Assembly: GCF_001039355.2 (NCBI RefSeq)
Contig: NW_019775687.1
Coordinates: forward strand, 100,122-164,121
DNA from: Lingula anatina
Taxonomy: Eukaryota > Brachiopoda > Lingulata > Lingulida > Lingulidae
Direction: 5' to 3'
Length of the DNA: 64,000 nt
Shown: positions 14,301 through 27,700 of the stretch, piece after piece
Numbering within the stretch: position 1 is the first letter of the stretch
Layout: each line of letters begins with the position of its first letter
The notes under the pieces: model-generated
Database searches by the model: none
What the model saw: only the letters and a program-made list of their open reading frames with translations
What the model was told of the DNA's origin: nothing
Program-made: the position numbers and the translations under genes

Positions 14301-15112
14301 AGCAAATTTAAAGATCTGAGACGTCAGCCCAGCTCGCTGACGCATGGACAGTACTAAATAAGATATTATGCGCTGTTATTTTTAAGTACGTGACTTCATG
14401 TCAATATTTAAGTTATCAACTATTACCTTTCACCTCAACCTAGTACGAACTGCTTGCCTGAATCTGACCTGATTAAAAACCCAGTAACCGGTCATGAACT
14501 CTCCACAGCTATAAATAACAATCCACATGTTACCTTATTTTTCTCTGTCGCTTTCCCTCTTCCAGCTGATTCTCGTTGTCAGTACATAATTCAGAAACCT
14601 ATGCTCGAGGAAATTTGCATTGCAGCTTAAACAAACATTCGCTAACTTCTACTATCTGTGTTTTGTGGTCTAATTCCGCAATGCTCAGCCGAACCTCATT
14701 GCAAGGCGGGACCTCCCTGTCAAGTCGTGACCTGATTGGCAGAACACTGCGAACAAAGGAGACTCTTTGTTTATATCTGAAAATTCCATTGGAAACTCCT
14801 GACAACTTGTACTTTTAGCTTCACTTTTTCGTGGGTCATCAGTCTTCTACAGTTCTCTACCACACCGGCATATTTTGTCGTTTTTTTCTTAAATGACGTG
14901 CTTTTTCTTTGACCTAATTTTGTGAGTCACTTCTTTCCCGATCAATGCATCGGCATGTGCCGGAGAGCCCAAAAAGTCCTTCACGTTACTATTCACACGT
15001 ATGACAGCACCTGTATTTTATAAGTTCTAAAACAATAGTTATAGCAGTGAACATAAAAAAGAATATTTGTCACCTGTAATCACGAAAAAATATATTTCTC
15101 AAAAAATATTAC

Positions 15113-15165
15113 CTTCCGCTGCCGTACTCTTGTTTCTCTCCTTAGGTCAATGAAGGCGCATGCGC
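15113..15165 (-). promoter_or_regulatory. Candidate SINHCAF promoter and non-coding exon 1 with NRF1-type site
   Basis: On the minus strand a good donor (AG|GTAATA) lies with its GTAA at 15112-15109. The GC-richer stretch upstream of it contains the perfect palindrome GCGCATGCGC at 15156-15165, the NRF1 consensus core typical of housekeeping promoters. The intron to the acceptor at 11353 would be about 3.76 kb. An alternative donor (GAA|GTAAGT, exon edge near 14191) could define another first exon. No transcript evidence is available, so exon limits are provisional. Confidence 0.45.
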
Positions 15166-15998
15166 GACTCGCTTCATATGCAAATATTAAATCAATGAAT
15201 GATTCGTCTCGACCTTAATACATATTCATGAGTAGCTGTAAACAATAAACATTTACGTGAGTAAGTGCAGAAGGAAGTTAGTGGGTGCGATTATGTAGGC
15301 AGGCTTATCATTCATCATTATTGATTGACCGAAAATGTAGGATGAGTCTGTTTTTCCTACAAATGATAACGAAACCAAGGGCATTCGTTTTCCAAAACAA
15401 ATGCATATAAATGCATATAAAATACTCAGTAACTAGTACGTACAAACAACCCGTGTACAGATGGAAAGAGACACGATGGCGAGGTACGTGGGGAGGGGAT
15501 AGGGCTGTTTTAAATGTTCCCTCGTGCCATTGGGCTAGGATTGTAGCATAGCCCAGACCATTTAAACACTGATAAAGGAGAGCATATTTTATCTTAAGCG
15601 GCGCACGTAGTCTGACTTAAACTGTATTTTCGGTACATTTAGATTTTTGCGACAGGAACAAAGAATTAAATAAAGTATAATTAGACATGTAAGGATAACC
15701 CCAGGGAAAAGGTCAGATTGAATAGGAGGTGGGAAAATCCAGAAGAGATTGTTACCTTCATTTTATTCTCAAATTGTTGTTCCTAATGTCTCAGAGTCAC
15801 ATAGAGTGACTATTTTCATTGCTATACAACACCGATACAATATTTATTTTTAAAAAGAACTGTACGTATTAGTAGGATCTGATTGCTTCAAGTACAATAA
15901 AATTGGTTAAATTGATTTTCTACCTCAAATCACACGATCTGTTATTTATGTGATGGTGACGGTACCAGTACATGAACTACATGTATATTCATAACAAA

Positions 15999-16000
15999 AA

Positions 16001-16047
<47 letters not shown>

Positions 16048-16048
16048 A
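15999..16048. repeat. (AAAT)n microsatellite
   Basis: About twelve AAAT units in the SINHCAF-PPP6R3 interval. Confidence 0.93.
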
Positions 16049-16553
16049 ATAATAACAATAATAATCAAGAGAGGGGTCGCAACACAATTCTCATATAAGA
16101 AAAAATTCCCATATAAAAATAGCTCTTAAATTTATTAATATCATTGATAACCATAATCATTGCACAAAGTTCACTCTAACCTAAGTCAAACGCAAGTGTT
16201 CGTTGAGAGCCGACCCTTTCGAAAAAGACCTGCCAGTTAATGATGGATCAACGTTACATACAGTATATTACATACCCATTCTATAAATTGTACTAAAGCT
16301 CGTCGTACTAAGATCAACCCCTCATTCTGTAAAACTAAGTTCGGTAACGTACTTAGTTTAATCTCTCTGTTGAAAATATTGCCCTTTGAATAAATACATT
16401 TTTGAATGATTGCATAATCCGGGATAAAGTACAGTAATAACAAACAGCAACAACCTAAAGGTAAGTTTTGATTGCAACAGGTGCGCCCAGGCGAGATCGT
16501 TAAAATTCGAGATTTGAAGTATTATGGGATACGGGGGTCGTTTTTTCTATGTT

Positions 16554-16563
16554 CGCCATTTTG
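16554..16563 (+). promoter_or_regulatory. YY1-like motif in the putative PPP6R3 promoter
   Basis: CGCCATTTTG matches the YY1 consensus (CGCCATNTT), commonly found near the start of ubiquitously expressed genes. It lies about 280 bp before a good donor (AAG|GTAAGT at 16843) that would end a non-coding first exon of PPP6R3. With the NRF1-type palindrome 1.4 kb away on the SINHCAF side, it supports a head-to-head gene pair. Confidence 0.4.
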
Positions 16564-16842
16564 AGCAGAGTCTGCTTTCCCGCCTAGGAAATTTATCCAA
16601 AACAATTATTTAAGCACTTTGAATCGAGGGTTGGACACAGTTAGTACATTACGCGACACATGTATATCTGACCTCATGTGACAGTTGATAGGGCCGCAGG
16701 CTCAGGAGTTTTGGACACTCACTTCATTAACACCCTTGTCGTCAGTTGATTGCCGAATGAATTTATTGAATAAGCTGGGGAAGCATGAAATGGTAGCTCT
16801 AAAGACCTGTTATACATTTTAAACCTAAAGCTTCAGTTTAAG
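16564..16842 (+). other. PPP6R3: Putative PPP6R3 non-coding first exon (3' edge defined, 5' edge unknown)
   Basis: A consensus donor follows position 16842. The next supported acceptor (catttTAG at 18515-18516) opens a 20 nt leader and then the start ATG. The 1.67 kb intron between holds a Harbinger-type MITE and a long (TA)n tract. The exon is inferred from splice signals only. Confidence 0.4.
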
Positions 16843-17976
16843 GTAAGTTTTCTGGTGCTTTTTCTGGTAAAGGGATTTGGCACATTAATACTGTCACGTT
16901 AAGTAAGATCACCCAAAATTATGAATTGCGGAGAATTTTGCGATTTGATGCCTTTGATGCAGACTGTTAAATGAATGTTCATTATATGTTTTTATTGAGT
17001 AAGTCTAACAACTATTTTAAGTGAATCTTAAGGCTGATGAAATTAACAAAGTTTAGTACAACCAAATTTTTGAATGTTTCATATTATAGAACTGCCATTC
17101 ATGCATCCAGAGATGCACTGCAAACAGCGCGGTTTCAGTTTCACATCTTTCTTGAGTTGCACCTATAGTGTGCATGCCCCTCTTAGCATATACAATATCA
17201 ATACATTATGTAATGGTATGGTTTCTGACATGAAGTTGTTAAATTTTCATGGACAACAAAGAAAATTGCAAGACGGATAAAATATTAAAACAACGGTTTA
17301 ATACTCAGTTTTCAAATATTGCACTTATCTGAATAGAACACCCAAAGGAAAATTGATGTCATTTTGGTCAAAACAAGAACAAAAGTAAGGTTATTGCACT
17401 GATTTGATGGCTACTTGTTTCATCAGTGCTTGTCTATTATATTTTGTTCAGTTATCCCTACTACTCCTTATATGATAACAAATGGACAGATAGTCATGTG
17501 AGAATATTTCGAGTTTATTTATTATTATTGCAAAGTTGTTATACTTAAATGTTGACATTTTGTTTGTTGTTTTCATTGACCTATCTTATTCTTTACTGCA
17601 AGGAGATAAAAGTTTCTCTTTAACAGCTAGTAAGTGTTGGATTTGAAGTTTATTTTTGACACAGACCTTGGTATTTTGGGTACAAAAACATTCTAATGAA
17701 GTTGGGGAAAAATTGGAAATAAAACATTCCAATCCAAGCATTTCCAATATCTGATGATACTGGAAATAAAATTGGTGAATTGCAAAATGCAAGTTGAGAG
17801 CAAAGGTTAGAGGTATAAACCTGCCTAAAGGCACATTAAGAACAAGTTGATTTGCACACTAACAATTCCGTGGATCTAATATGACTTATTTTGGTTATTT
17901 TAAGTTTGTGTAGTCCAGATTATCAGAAATAATTAGTACCTGACCTTGATTCCAATAATCCCAATGTTATGTCTAA

Positions 17977-18191
17977 GGCTCTGTTCTCACAACTTTTAGA
18001 TCGATCTATCACCGCGGGGAGTCTCACTAGATTACTGTCAGATAATCCGCCTTAAGTGTCCGTCCCCGCCTACTACAAGCTATAAGGGGTAATTAACTTT
18101 CGTGTCCACCCGGCTGACAGCTATTTAGCGTGAACCCCCAGGGAGTTAGGTCGATCCAATGTAGGTCGATCTAATCTATGAGAATGGGGTG
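17977..18191. mobile_element. Intact 215 bp Harbinger-type MITE
   Basis: Flanked by TAA (17974-17976, 18192-18194). The ends read GGCTCTGTTCTCAC and the complement of TGAGAATGGGGTG, followed by AGATCGATC-type palindromes. The interior matches the MITE around 45163-46618 and provides its uninterrupted reference. It lies in the PPP6R3 leader intron. Confidence 0.8.
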
Positions 18192-18247
18192 TAAGGATAA
18201 AGACATATATGTGGTGGTGATAAGATTGGAAAGGTATCCTTTGAAGC

Positions 18248-18251
<4 letters not shown>

Positions 18252-18337
<86 letters not shown>
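18252..18337. repeat. (AT)n microsatellite
   Basis: Longest AT run in the window, in the PPP6R3 leader intron about 180 bp before the start-codon exon. Confidence 0.95.
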
Positions 18338-18339
<2 letters not shown>

Positions 18340-18536
18340 GCAGCAGGATGAAGGTTGAATTACCAGAGAGAGATGCATTATTTTTGCAATCTTATTAGAG
18401 TGGGATGAGAAATATTCCATTTATTAAATTTTGTTGTAGTTTGAAGTACTGGACAAATTTTCCATGATTACCTAAGAAACAAATGGCTTGGTATATAACT
18501 TTTTTTCACATTTTAGCTTGATACCAACATACCAGG

Positions 18537-18662
18537 ATGTTTTGGAAGTTTCATTTGTTGAATTCCCACATAGACACTCTTCTTGACAAGGAGGTAGGTA
18601 TTTAGTTCTTTTGATCTCAATATTATTTAATACAGCAATACAGAGAATGGCAGTATTTGTTA

Positions 18663-18732
<70 letters not shown>

Positions 18733-21700
18733 CCCCACACATTGTCTGTTGTTGAATGATTGTAGGGTCATATTAAATTGGTATGAAAAATGTTGATATC
18801 ATGTGAAATGATTTGATGCAAATGTTGAATGATTGTTCTAAGAGTGACTGTTGTGTCTTGATTACAACATGATCAAAGTCTAGTGAATAAACAATTTGTT
18901 ATTTTTAACTACAATAAGATAAGTTAATACCACAGGTTCTTAGATGGTAGTCTCTTGTGAATTTTAATGAAATGAAACCCCACTTATTGGCATAAAGCCA
19001 ATTTAATACCAGGCCTGTAAGGTCTGTCTGCCCAAAAAAAGATGAACCTCAAAAGTTTAGTCATCAGACAGAATCTTGTGACAATATTTCAAAGAGCATG
19101 AGGGGATATGTCTATTTCCCCTATATATATGGAGCTGAGATTTAATGACTGTACCCCCGCAGGGACGACGCGTGGGGAGGCGTGTGAGAGGTTGAGAGAC
19201 TATTAAAATATTAGGCGTTTTTTCTTTCATGTACGTCTGCCATATTTAGTTCCAGGATTTGTAAAGCCTGGCTCAACTCATGAATGTGATCTAAGTTAAT
19301 ATAGGTGTTACATTGTTAAACTATTCACACAGCATTAGTGGATTGCAATAGTCTTTATGTGCAACAGTTGCCTTCAATTTGATTCGGCCTTTGTGCCTTG
19401 AAAAAGACCGTATTTAGGCAAATTTAGCTTGTATTTTATTTATTGGAGGGGTGTTTGTGTGCCTGTTTACTTCAAGAACAAGGAGTGCCAGTTCATCAGT
19501 TGTATTTCCGTTGAACATTGTTAGATTAGTTAGTAGGACTTTGATCTTATAACTAAACAAAGACATTCATTATTCATGTACTCAATGATATTTTAACCAT
19601 CACAGACAAAAATCAGTTGCTTTTTAAAGCTAGAAATTCTCCACCATTTGCCTTTTTGCGTTGATTTATCCATGAGTATGTACCTAGTCCGAGCTTAATA
19701 TAGGCCCTTGCCTTTTTGTCTGGATGGTTTTTTTTAAAACTTAATTACTATTATTTATTCAGGATGTGACACTTCATGAATTGATGGATGAGGATGATGT
19801 GTTGCAAGAATGCAAGGCACAAAACAGGAAGTTACTGGATTTGTAAGTGATATCTTTTTAAAAGACGAACTTGTCTCTTTTCATGTTTGTTTTTAATCTC
19901 GTTTTATTTATTTAGCTCATATATTGGGGACAACTTGACTTAAAAAAAGTATTTTTGTGCTCAAGCTAAAGATGAAGAATATGCACCAGTTGTCTTGTAG
20001 TTTTATATAGACCACGAAAAAAGATTATTGCCAATCATCACACCAAAATGAAAAATGACTATGTTCTGTGCATGGACTACAGGTGCGAGCAAAGTTGGTA
20101 TACTTGACGATTTTAGCAGTCTGAAGCCTGTGCTATGATTTTTGTGATCATTTCAGTGTCCTGTATAATGCATAATGTACAATTTATATGATAGATCTTT
20201 TTTTTGTAAATTTTCTTAAAACTTACTTTGAAATTATCTAAATTTTTGTCATTAAATGTTTCACACAATTCATGTTTAGAAACCCTGACATGATAATGAC
20301 TTTATGAACTATACAAAAGTAAACGTCTCCATTGTTTTGATCCAGTTTGATCCGTCCTGAGGTGATGGAAGAGATGGTCAACCTTGTTACAACGGAACCA
20401 GATGAAAGTTTAGAAGATAAAGTCAAGTACAAGTATGTCACAACACTGAGCTGAAACAGTTTTAATACAGACATGCTGAAAATGTTGGTCTGATCGGTCG
20501 TGACCGGGAAAATTTGTCTGGACAGGTAGAAAATTGGACTTGGTCAGTCCAAAGGACCGACAAGAGTTTTAAGAACTACAATTTTGAATTTACAGTCATC
20601 TTTCGACATACTTCACTAATAAAATTATATAAAACCCAAAGTGTTTTTTCCCTTCCATTTCAAACCTATCACATTCACAAACAAAGTAAGCAACCTAATT
20701 GTACTGGTACTATCTGTCTCAAAGGAATAGGGTGATTTTCGGTCCGACAAAAATCCATTCGGTCCGGCAAATTTTTCATTACTGCCGGTCCAAATGTCCG
20801 GCCATTCTGAAAAGTTTTCAGCATGTCTGTAATATAATAAAGAGATGAATGGGTAGTAAGAATAAATATAAACAGTAATAATGGATAAGTAGGTTTTAAA
20901 ATTGATTAATCTAAATCTGAAGAGCCAAGATTTCAAAGAATTCATCTCAACTGTTTATTACTCAGTGTCTGTCATATCATTTATCTCCCATAATAAAACA
21001 TACAATAAAAATTTGTTAGTATTTGCAGGTTTTTTAAATGCACAATGTCTTTTTATATCAGATATCCAAACACGGCTTGTGAACTGCTGACCTCAGATGT
21101 AGCTCAGATCACAGAAAGACTTGTGGCTGATGAGGCCCTGTTGGCCAAAATATACGGGTTTTTGGAGGCAGAGGGGCCTTTGAACCCACTTTTAGCAAGC
21201 TTCTTCAGCAAGATCATGGGTCTGCTTATCAACAAGAAATCTGAGTTTGTAAGTACTTCTTTCTTTCAATAGGATAAATTTTTTGGTTGAAACTGGATAT
21301 AGTAGCAGTATGCACTGGCCTGTATGTTGCAGGCCTTACATGACTGTTGAATCATACATCAGAATGGTTAACCATGAAAGTTTGATGTCTGGATGGCAAA
21401 CATACAGACTCCATAAATGAAAATGCTGTGTGCTTAAAGTTTGTAGTGTGGCTTGTCTTGGTAGCAGATTTTGGAAATTTCTCATATTTAAGTTTGATAT
21501 ATTAATTGATGATTGTTTTTGTTTCAGATGTTGGATTATTTGAAGTCTAGGGATAATTTTGTTGGCAATTTACTGCATCATATAGGTACCTCTGCAATTA
21601 TGGACTTACTTCTTAGGCTTATCACTTGCGTGGAAATTGCAGAAACCAGAAATGCAATATTAAATGTAAGTGTTCACTACTTGCTCAGATAAAGGTCAAG

Positions 21701-24700
21701 AATGTTATCAGGTTGGGGAAAAAAGTAATCCATTGGCCACAGTGTTTTTCAGATATATTTGCATTTTGATTAGCACTGTAGCATCTTTTATCATGTAATT
21801 GATAAGATATAAGCAGTTAACTTGTACAAAAACTTAACTTGGGCTGACTTTTATATTTCAGTGGCTAAATGAGGAAAAACTTATACAAAAATTAGTTGCC
21901 ATGATTGACCCCTCAGAAGATGAGGAGGTAAGGGTCCATTTTCTTTACATCTGATTTCTTAAGTTTTGATTTTGATTAAAAACTACTTTTTTACATACAC
22001 ACTTCACTCTCTGGTGACAAAGCTTTGCATATGTTACATCTTCATTTTCAGAAACAAAGCAATGCTTCCCAGTCTCTGTGTGATATAATAAGGCTCAGCA
22101 GAGAGCAAATGTCACAGTTACAAGATAAATGTGACCCAGACCCTTTATTAGCTACTGTTGAAGCGTGAGTACTATTTAAAAACCTTGTTCATCTTACACT
22201 TCTCAACTGATATGTTGTAGTAATGACACTAAAGTTCCAATTACTGATTTATGTCAATGCTAAGGTAATGGAAGAAATTAATGTTGTTTTTCCAACATAA
22301 TTGTCTTTGAGTGCTATGAGTCACATCTCCTCCCTGACCTTTTCAGTCAAGATACAGTGAGTGACCTCCTCTGTCACATGTTCAATGGAGAGAAGAAGGA
22401 AACTGTTCTCACGGATGGACTGACTGTGATACAGTGTCTAATAGAGTTCAGAAAAACAGGGTATATATTAATTTAGTGTTGAAGCTGTTACCACAATATG
22501 CAAAATGCTTATTAATAGTTAATTAAATGTTGAACTAGAAATTTTGATGTTTAGCTTTGCAGATTGTACCCTAACATTACTAAGGCATTAAAGGAAAGAT
22601 TTATATGGCATTTTTGCACGTTCTTTCTGCAAATTCAGTCCTGAAGGCTTACAAGAAGAAATGACACCATTAGATGCTGAACGCCTTGCCTTAGGTGTGA
22701 GCAATACACTAATGGCAGTCACGCCAAGGTTGAAAGATTTTCATCAAGTTCTCCTCAACCCTCCTAAAGTGAGTGTATTTCTTGGTTTATACAGATTGAA
22801 GCATCTGTGGTTTAAGGTTGGAATTTTTTTGCAAGAGAATTGAATGCTATAATATTTCTAACTTTTTATTCTTAATAGAAATCAGAAACCAAGTTTCTTG
22901 ATTACTGTTTTATATATTTGTGAAAAAGAACTTGAAAATTTTTTAGTTTTCTCTTTGGTTACAGATGGATGTGACTTAAATATATTTCTCTTATATCCAA
23001 AATTTTTCCCTTTCAGCAAAAATATAGTGCAATGCCCACTACAGTTGGATCACTTGATCCTCCTTTGGGGAACTCCAGATTACATGTGGCCAGATTGGTG
23101 ACCTCCCTATTACTCACAAATACAAATGCAATTAATTCAGAGTTAGCTAATTTGGGAACCATGAATGTTTTATTGGTAGGTTAAATTTTCTGTGTTTGTA
23201 AGATATTTTGACTGAATTTTTAATCAAAATGATATGATGTATGTTACATCAGTATTTCTTAAAATTTCTATGATATAAATCTGTTCTCAGGTAAGAAGAA
23301 GATGCTTTTACATGATGAGCTATGTTGAATCTGTTCTGGTGTTGTATTTAATTATGTAATTTTTAATTCAACATATTATCCATTTTTGTTTGCAGGATCT
23401 CCATTTTAAATATATATGGAACAATTTCCTTCATACCCAGTTGGAACAATGTGTTTATACAATACTAACCAATACACCTACAGAAAATGAAGGAAAACAG
23501 GAAAATGTGCTTCTAGATCAAGTAAGCCTATTTTATTTTCATGTCTGGATTATGTTAGATTTATCGATTAATGGAAGGACTGATTTCAAGTTCGGGAATG
23601 TCTATTCTATTATAATGTAATTTTCTCAGAGTGCACAGTATATATTGTCTTTCAGGTTTTGTATGACATGTTTTTCAGCTTTTTATGTAAATTGAGTTAA
23701 TTATTCAGTTATATGTGCTTCTTATTGTCTTTTGATGACTGCCTATGTTTGTTACTATGTCATTTACCATATTTTTGGAGAAAAAGTTCTGCTTAATGAG
23801 CATATTCCATCTTGATTAATGTGATTTATTTTTTTCTTTTGCAGTTGTTTTTAGATTGTAGAATAGTGCAGAGGATTTTAGAGTCTTTTGAAATTAATGA
23901 GCAAGATCAGTAAGTATAAAACCTGGCTTCTCAAGAGAAAATTATTTCAAAAATTGTCAATTATTGAACAAATATTGAGGTATTATCCCCTTGAAAAAAT
24001 TATTATCTTTAATTATCTTTAATTTATGAATTATTTCTGTTGACTCTGTGGATGCTTTTATGTTTTATATATATGAACAGAGGGATAGTGGTGTTTGATT
24101 TATAATTTATTCAATGTTTTTTGCTAGTTAGACATGTACTTAATTTTGCAGTGATACAATTGAGAGAATTGTGTTGCATGTTAATAAGAATTATTGTCTG
24201 CTGTAGGTCAAGGCCTGGTGGTCGCAGGAGAGGTCATATGGGCCATACCACAAAAATTGCCAATGATATTGTGGACTGCATGGATAAAGGAAACAATAGT
24301 GATCACATTAAACAAATATTTAAAGGTATCTTATGAGTGAAATTTGTTACAGAATTCAGCATTAGTATATTTGCAATACTATGAGCAAGTAGCTTGTTCT
24401 GTGTAGCATAATAGATTTCAGGGGAAAAATCATGTCGTTATTCTGTGGTATCTTGGGGGATGATGCATAAATCTGAAAAGAAGACATAATCTCATGAAGT
24501 TTTTTCACTAGATAGTATCTGACCCCAATGTGTAGCCTAAGTTTAAAAAGGTAAAATTGTTAAGTTGGTACTTTTTTGTGAGCAAACAACTCCAGTGTGT
24601 GACTGTCTGTTTCTTTTGCATTCATAGAGTTGGATGAAGATGTGAGGCAAAAGTGGGAGAGGTTTACTTCTGGAGTTTTAGCAGAGGTCAATAAAAAGAA

Positions 24701-27700
24701 CACAGTTGAACTGGTAAGTAGACAGCGGGTGCTGGGAACTTTTTTCTCTAAGGGTTGGAGTCTTATGGTCTCACTTTTAGCAAGTATAGTATAGATTTGC
24801 ATAGTCTGAGTTGTGCTTTTTGGATAAAACAGTCTCTGTACATGTGAATCACTGGAGAATTTGTGCAAGTCCACCAGAATTGCAATGGCACATTTCCATT
24901 ATTCATTTATTTATTGATGTAAATTTTGTTGGAAATTTTAAATTGTTAAATTATATAGATTATCTTGATAAATGTGGTATATATATTAACCCTTTAAGAG
25001 TGATGGTGAGTGGTGGTGAGTATACAACTAACCTGACCTTAAAATTGGTCATTTCCTGTATTTTGTTCTATAAGGGAGGAACTCCTGTCAATGTACTTCA
25101 GGTCGGTGGCCACCCTCTGCATTCAAGTAGTGAAGATGATGATGCAGATTTCCGTGACATTCCATTTCCCCAGGACACGGCTTTACAGCAGGTACTTACT
25201 CGTTATTCTAGCCTGCTATGTAGTGCAGTTGAGTAATTAGCAATTTTTCCATTTATTGTAGTTAAAGGGATAATAACTCTTCGTATGAGATCTATATTTC
25301 ACAATAAAAACATTGTGAATAACTCATAGAAATATAATATATTCTGTTTTACCACAAAAACGGCAGTTATAGCTATTATTCTGATATCTGAGCTTGTCTT
25401 TAGACCACTTGACCTCCATTGATGGCTATACTCTGCTAAAATCTCTTAAGAGATTTTAACAAAAAACCAAACTTTTTAGAAAAAAAACAGGGACTAACTT
25501 TGAATGTAAAAATGGATTCATTAACCATTGGTAAGTATGGGAAAATTGTTGTTTACTCCAGGAAAATTCATTTTTTGGCCGAAACGAAGAGTTATTATCA
25601 CTTTAATGATATACTTTTATCTAACTGAAATAAGGGTATTTTCAGATGTTATACCATCAGTTGGGTTCATTTCAGTTAAACTCTGTCAGAAGTAATTTTC
25701 TATCTCAAGTGCATGTCTTATTGGGCATTGGCAGCAGGGGGATTAAACAACAGTATAGGAAACCAAAATATTATTTGTTATTATTCATGGAGAATGATAC
25801 ACATCTCTGAAAGAGAAGAGTTTGCTCTTTTATCATAAATTTTCGCTAGATAGTATCTGACCCCTCAGAAATGCACAAAAAGAAGAGCAAGCATTTTTCA
25901 TACAAAAGTGCCAAAATTGATAGATATTTTGAAAAAAGAGAAATGAATGATGTGGCCTGTTTTCATTTAGGCCATTATCCCTCAGATTTTGAACAAAACT
26001 TAATTTATCTAGGACATTGCATGTTTTGCTGAACAAGCTTAGATTTGCATAGAAATGGCTATTACAATTTGCTTTTTTTTATATAAATATTTTTGTATAT
26101 TAGTTTCTTTGTAGAAGATAGTGTTGATTAATCTAAATTTAAGGTTTTAAGCCAAATACCTTTATGGTTAATATTCTTGTCAATTAGAGTAGACAAATTG
26201 AGTTCTAATAGTCTGTCTCATTAACAGCACCAAATTCTTACAAGGTTAGTGGGGCAGTGGTTTGGTCATGGGATTTCTTTTTTTATATGGTAGAGAAATA
26301 TAAAAAATTATCTTGAGATAGAATGGTAATGTTTTGAAGTTTATTTTCACTTTGACCAATCCACTGTCCTTAATCTTTAAATGTGTGCTTTGTACACCCA
26401 ACCTTTATTAGCATCTCCAGGGCTGAATGCTGCATGGCTTTCATGCTATCAAGCTGTTAATAAAAGGGAAAAAGTGTTATTGTAAGGGGCGTGTGCTTCA
26501 GCATTCAGGCCTGCAAGATTTGGCCTCCAATTTAATTGTGCTCACATTTAAAAGGTTGAAAGTATTGAATTTTAAGCCTAAATAAGTCTGCCTTATTTAT
26601 GTGAACACAAGCATGGTCAAGTGTGGTATCTTAGCCATGTATCCTCCCTGTCTCTGGATTGTAATGTTCCCCCCAGTAACACTCAAATTTTTAACATGGA
26701 CATGTTTAGATACCAGCAACACAGTAAAAGTTTCTTACCTTTAGCACACTTTTAATTGATTTCTGTTCATAATCACAGGTGTATGTGGCACAGATGAAAA
26801 GTGATATGTCCGATTCTTAAAAAAAATAAAAAAATAAAAAATCCTAACACAACTCTCTCATGGCTATATGAATTCCCCACTTGGCCATCCCTGTCAATGA
26901 CTGCATGTTGTGGCCACCTGATACCTATGTCTATTTGTGCCTGGTTTCATCCACCAGGCCTTCTCTGATTATCAGCTGCAACAAATGACCAGTAATTTTA
27001 TTGACCAGTTTGGCTTCAATGACGAAGAGTTTGCTGAGCAAGACGGGAGGATAGAGTGAGTATTACCTTTTGCTTTAATTGTTTAAGGGGGTTTGTGTAT
27101 GGTTGTGTGTTTTCTTCTCTAATGCTCTTGTGCTTCACCTGGTTTAAGTCGAGTTTACCATCAAGTTGTGGGCCCTATGGTGCAATTTTTGTAAAGCAGG
27201 GCCTGTAAGATTTTCATTTTTCTGATTAGTTAATTAAGGTTATAAGCTCATGGTCTAACAATATTTTTAAACAAATTGCTATGGCCGGCACAAGTGATCT
27301 TAGGTTTGCATGATAATGGCATCTTTCAGTTTTGCAGACCATGGAGAAATGTATGCATATTATGATGTAATGTGGTTGAAAGAAAATGAAAATGCATGTG
27401 CTATTTATGGCATATTTTGGGGGGGTAGTTGAGAGCTTTTCTGTCAAAAATTCTTCAAAGGCTGTTGCTTGAGATTTATTGCAGTCCAGTGTTCATTTGT
27501 GAAGTTCAGCACGTTATATACCAGAAAATTTTATCCATTGATTATAGTGTCATGCAATTGTGAAAATATTAATCTTTAGAGTACAATGTGTTAGTATTTA
27601 ATGATAATTCAAAAAAGATTATAGTTGTACCTTTGCTATCTGAAAAATATCACATCAGTCTTGAAATGTGTTTTAGGATTGAATATTTAAAATAGGTCTT

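Noticed and set aside
18121-18796. ORFs with long Tyr-Ile repeats on both strands
   Set aside because: They are translations of (AT)n microsatellites.
24506-25866. CTAGATAGTATCTGACCCC present twice in PPP6R3 introns
   Set aside because: Similarity is too short outside this word to define a repeat family.
26422-26513. Short inverted repeat GGCTGAATGCTG / CAGCATTCAGGCC
   Set aside because: Arms are only ~12 bp with no clear target duplication, so it is not supportable as an element.
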